NCBI GenBank assembly: GCA_012798235.1 | Contig: JAAZNP010000043.1 | Coordinates: 1-30,747 of the forward strand | DNA from: Parcubacteria group bacterium | GTDB taxonomy: Bacteria > Patescibacteriota > Minisyncoccia > UBA6257 | DNA length: 30,747 bases | Direction: 5' to 3' | Shown here: positions 28,169 to 30,747 of the stretch, one piece after another | Numbering within the stretch: position 1 is the stretch's first letter | How the letters are laid out: every line of letters begins with the position of its first letter | The notes under the pieces: generated by a model | What the model was told of the DNA's origin: nothing | The model's database searches: none | What the model saw: only the letters and a program-made list of their open reading frames with translations | Translations under genes and position numbers: made by a program

Positions 28169-29212
28169 TTGCTTTGTTCCTTTATTTTCGGTAATTCCTA
28201 TCTTTCTAGTAAAATTGGTGTTACGCAAGCCGGAGGTAATAATTTAGAAGAGACTATTGTTGAAAATGGATTAGTAGAAAATGTTTTAACTGATAGTTTT
28301 TTTAAACAGCCAGCCTATGCTTATACTGAAAACCTCACTGTTGATGGCTCTATTTTAAGTTTAGAAGGTAACGAGGCTTTATCTCCTTCAGTGGAAGATT
28401 ATTTTGTAATTGTTGATAATAACAATTTAATGGGCATTAATGCGCCTTTGTCTTTTTATCTCCCCACAGCTAAACGCCATGGCATTATTAAGTATATTGT
28501 GCAAGATGGGGATACGGCTGGTAAAATTGCTTCCAATTTCGGTGTTAGTTTGAATACTATTTTATGGGCTAATAATTTAAAATCCGGAGCCATTATCAAG
28601 CCGGGTCAAGAATTAATTATTTTGCCTGTTTCTGGTATTAGGCATATTGTCCAAAAAGGAGATACAGTTTCTTCCATTGCCAAAAAATATCAGGCAGTTA
28701 CTGATGAAATTATTGCCTTCAATAATATAACTAACAATGAGATAAGTGTGGGGCAAGAATTAATTATCCCGAATGGTCAATTATCATCAGCCACTTCATT
28801 GGCAGTAAGCGCCGGATTAAAACCAATGACTATTGATATTTCTAGTTGGCCAAATGATACAGGATTTTTTGCTTATCCAACTTCTGGTGGTTGGAATAAA
28901 GGTATTCTGCATTATTATAATGCCATTGATATTATTAATTCTTGTGGTAGCCCCATTTATGCTTCTGCTGATGGCATAGTGATTGAAGCCAAGACTGGTT
29001 GGAATTTAGGCTATGGCAATTATGTTAAAATTCAGCACTTTAATGGTACTTTAACTGTTTATGGCCATTTAGGAGGAATTTATGTTAAATCTGGGGATCG
29101 TGTTAATCAAAATCAAGCTATTGGTACGATGAGCGATACTGGTAATGCTAATGGTTGCCACTTGCATTTTGAAGTGAGAGGAGCTCAAAATCCTTTTGTT
29201 TTAAAGAAGTAA
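28169..29212 (+). CDS. Secreted LysM-M23 peptidoglycan endopeptidase
   Basis: Cell-wall hydrolase acting outside the membrane. Numbered from TTG 28169 it has 347 residues: two LysM peptidoglycan-binding motifs (about 107-153, IVQDGDTAGKIASNFGV; about 157-201, HIVQKGDTVSSIAKKY) and a C-terminal M23 domain (about 235-345). Zinc-site residues are D254 with H248 (HYYNAID), H300 (YGHL), and H331/H333 (HLHFE). The first ligand motif is HxxNxxD, not the usual HxxxD. The start is uncertain: the frame is open back to 28073 with no ATG/GTG/TTG, and that upstream part encodes a fitting basic signal-peptide region (KRVSRR...). A non-AUG start such as ATT 28079 is therefore likely. It converges with comM, leaving a gap of five bases. 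Confidence 0.9.
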   Translation: MLCSFIFGNSYLSSKIGVTQAGGNNLEETIVENGLVENVLTDSFFKQPAYAYTENLTVDGSILSLEGNEALSPSVEDYFVIVDNNNLMGINAPLSFYLPTAKRHGIIKYIVQDGDTAGKIASNFGVSLNTILWANNLKSGAIIKPGQELIILPVSGIRHIVQKGDTVSSIAKKYQAVTDEIIAFNNITNNEISVGQELIIPNGQLSSATSLAVSAGLKPMTIDISSWPNDTGFFAYPTSGGWNKGILHYYNAIDIINSCGSPIYASADGIVIEAKTGWNLGYGNYVKIQHFNGTLTVYGHLGGIYVKSGDRVNQNQAIGTMSDTGNANGCHLHFEVRGAQNPFVLKK

Positions 29213-29217
29213 AATTT

Positions 29218-30747
29218 TTAATACACATTCCAGGAAAATTCAGTCTTATATTGCAAAGCCTCGGCCACGTGGCTGTATTTAATTAAGGTTGCTTCTTCTA
29301 AATCAGCAATAGTGCGTGATAATTTTAAAATACGGTGGTAAGAACGAGCAGAAAGATTAAATTTATCAATTGCCTTTTTTAAAAATTGTTCCGCATTGGG
29401 CTCCAATTGGCAAAATTCTTCTATTTCTTGAAATTTCATTTCGCTGTTAGTGACAATCGGAATTTTTTTCTCATTCCTTTCTTTGAACCTTTCTTCTTGA
29501 ATAGCCCTGCTTCTTTCTATCAATTGTCTTACCACTAACGATTGCGGCTCAGTAATTTTAGTAGTAATTTCTTCGCTTGATAAACGAGGCACCTCAATAA
29601 TAATATCTATTCGATCTAATAAAGGGCCAGATATTTTTTTGCGATAACGAATAATATCCGAGGGTTTGCAAACACATTCTTTTTTAGGGTCGCCAAAATA
29701 ACCGCAGGGGCAAGGATTCATTGCTCCTAAAAGAATAAATTTTGCTGGGAAAACAACTTGGGCTTGAGCGCGAGAAACATTAATTTCACCTTCTTCTAAT
29801 GGTTGACGCAAACTTTCCAAAACATCTTTTTGAAACTCTGGTAATTCATCTAAAAAGAGTACGCCGCGATGAGCTAAAGTAATTTCTCCGGGCAAAGGAT
29901 TAGTGCCACCACCAATTAAGGCGACGGTGGAGGCAGTATGGTGAGGCGAACGAAAAGGGCGAGTAGTCATTAAAGGATGCTGATGATTAATTAACCCTCT
30001 TAAACTATAAATTTTAGTGACTTCTAAAGATTCGCGATGGTTTAAAGGCGGCAAAATAGAATGAAAGGCTTTGGCTAATATTGTTTTTCCAGAACCAGGC
30101 GGCCCAATCATCAAGACATTATGACCGCCGGCAGCCGCAATAATTAAGGCTCTTTTGGCTTTTTCTTGGCCTTTAATTTGACTCAAATCAAAGGAATCTG
30201 GAGAAGGTACATCATTTTGAAAATTATTAAAAGAAGCAGGATTAATTTTAATCCTCCCTTCCAAATAATCAATTAAATCTTTTAAAGTATTTACTCCAAT
30301 AATTTTTATATTTTTGGCTGCGCTAGCTGCCTCTAAGGCATTATCTTGAGGAACAAACAAATATTCATAATTATTTTCTTCTGCCCAAAGCGCAATAGCT
30401 AATACGCCATTTACTGGTCTAATTATGCCTTCTAAAGTTAATTCACCCACAAAAATTTTTTTCTCCGGATTAAAATAAGGCATTTGGCCAGAGGCCATTA
30501 AAAAACCTAAAGCAATACTGATATCATAATAGGAACCGGATTTTTTAATATCAGCTGGCGCTAAATTAATAGTAACTTTTTTGTTAGACCGTAAAGGTGA
30601 TTTAGCGCCAATATTTTTTATGGCTGCGGCAACTCGTTGTTTTGCTTCTTTAACCGCCGGATCAGGGAGCCCGACAATATTAAAAGAATGGAGGCCTTCT
30701 GAAACATCAACCTCGACCTCAATGGGCAAAACATCAAGTCCTAAAAA
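29218..30747 (-). CDS. comM: ComM/YifB family AAA+ ATPase (5' end outside window)
   Basis: Mg-chelatase-like AAA+ helicase; in transformable bacteria ComM drives branch migration during uptake-DNA integration. 509 residues are visible and the frame is still open at the right edge; the first residues FLGLDVLPIEVEVDVSEGL match about position 9 onward of family members, so only some ten residues are missing. The N-terminal Lon-protease-like fold (FNIVGLPDPAVKEAKQRV, INLAPADIKKSGS) precedes the AAA+ core: Walker A MIGPPGSGKT, Walker B GVLFLDELPEF, and a CPCGYFGDPKKECVC cysteine cluster. The C-terminal Mg-chelatase domain ends the protein (SARSYHRILKLSRTIADLE). It would support natural DNA uptake, which is common in CPR. 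A TTG within the frame at 30729 is not the true start. Confidence 0.94.
   Translation of the reverse strand, partial: FLGLDVLPIEVEVDVSEGLHSFNIVGLPDPAVKEAKQRVAAAIKNIGAKSPLRSNKKVTINLAPADIKKSGSYYDISIALGFLMASGQMPYFNPEKKIFVGELTLEGIIRPVNGVLAIALWAEENNYEYLFVPQDNALEAASAAKNIKIIGVNTLKDLIDYLEGRIKINPASFNNFQNDVPSPDSFDLSQIKGQEKAKRALIIAAAGGHNVLMIGPPGSGKTILAKAFHSILPPLNHRESLEVTKIYSLRGLINHQHPLMTTRPFRSPHHTASTVALIGGGTNPLPGEITLAHRGVLFLDELPEFQKDVLESLRQPLEEGEINVSRAQAQVVFPAKFILLGAMNPCPCGYFGDPKKECVCKPSDIIRYRKKISGPLLDRIDIIIEVPRLSSEEITTKITEPQSLVVRQLIERSRAIQEERFKERNEKKIPIVTNSEMKFQEIEEFCQLEPNAEQFLKKAIDKFNLSARSYHRILKLSRTIADLEEATLIKYSHVAEALQYKTEFSWNVY

Noticed and set aside
1..30747. tRNA, rRNA, tmRNA, RNase P RNA, insertion sequences or prophage genes
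   Set aside because: No cloverleaf, rRNA segment, transposase or phage-like ORF was seen in any gap; the largest gaps (5446-5710 and 16478-16740) hold only terminators and DnaA-box-like repeats.

Overview
The window looks like a stretch of a Patescibacteria / Candidate Phyla Radiation chromosome, most likely Parcubacteria-like. The DNA is AT-rich and tightly packed, with no gene-free gap over 300 bases. Shine-Dalgarno motifs are nearly absent, and secreted Cys-rich or Thr-linker proteins are present. A minimal PrgI/VirB4/VirB6 type IV secretion (T4SS) locus is also present. TAA, TAG and TGA all end genes, so the code looks standard. The taxonomic placement is inferred from gene content and style; no 16S rRNA gene is present.

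Layout. 1-399: 5' part of tyrS (-). 491-1369: secreted Cys-rich protein (+). 1464-5445: a two-gene minus-strand unit, a 1146-residue secreted phospholipase-C-like/lamin-tail protein preceded by a small membrane-anchored protein. 5711-11313: minus-strand run pheS-pheT-gyrB-rpsP, with an in-frame TAG inside pheT. 11550-15200: plus-strand yebC-ruvC-class A PBP. 15191-18117: dnaA-dnaN and a possible 48-codon ORF (-). 18316-19954: rpmH-rnpA-yidC-jag (+). The region between the divergent dnaA and rpmH genes, with DnaA-box-like repeats there and in the dnaA-dnaN spacer, is the probable replication origin. 19958-27081: minus-strand T4SS operon, in transcription order VirB6-like, unknown Pro/Lys/Glu-rich protein, PrgI, TraC-like domain protein, VirB4 ATPase, and a VirB2-like pilin fused to an M15-like zinc peptidase. 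27136-28014: rsmA (-). 28169-29212: LysM-M23 peptidase (+). 29218-30747: comM/yifB (-), 5' end outside the window.

How it fits together. The middle is a classical origin neighbourhood (dnaA, dnaN, rpmH, rnpA, yidC, jag, with gyrB nearby; recF is not between dnaN and gyrB). The flanks carry cell-surface functions: wall synthesis (PBP), wall hydrolysis (M23, M15-like), a trans-envelope secretion machine and secreted proteins. The most unusual points are: (1) an in-frame amber codon in an otherwise intact pheT that also lacks the EMAPII-like tRNA-binding domain; (2) an rsmA gene that has taken up two palindromic elements in frame, one supplying its start codon and N-terminus; (3) the pilin-peptidase fusion; (4) the phospholipase-lamin-tail protein; (5) short promoter-hairpin units.

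All statements come from reading the sequence. Family names rest on recognised motifs, not on searches.
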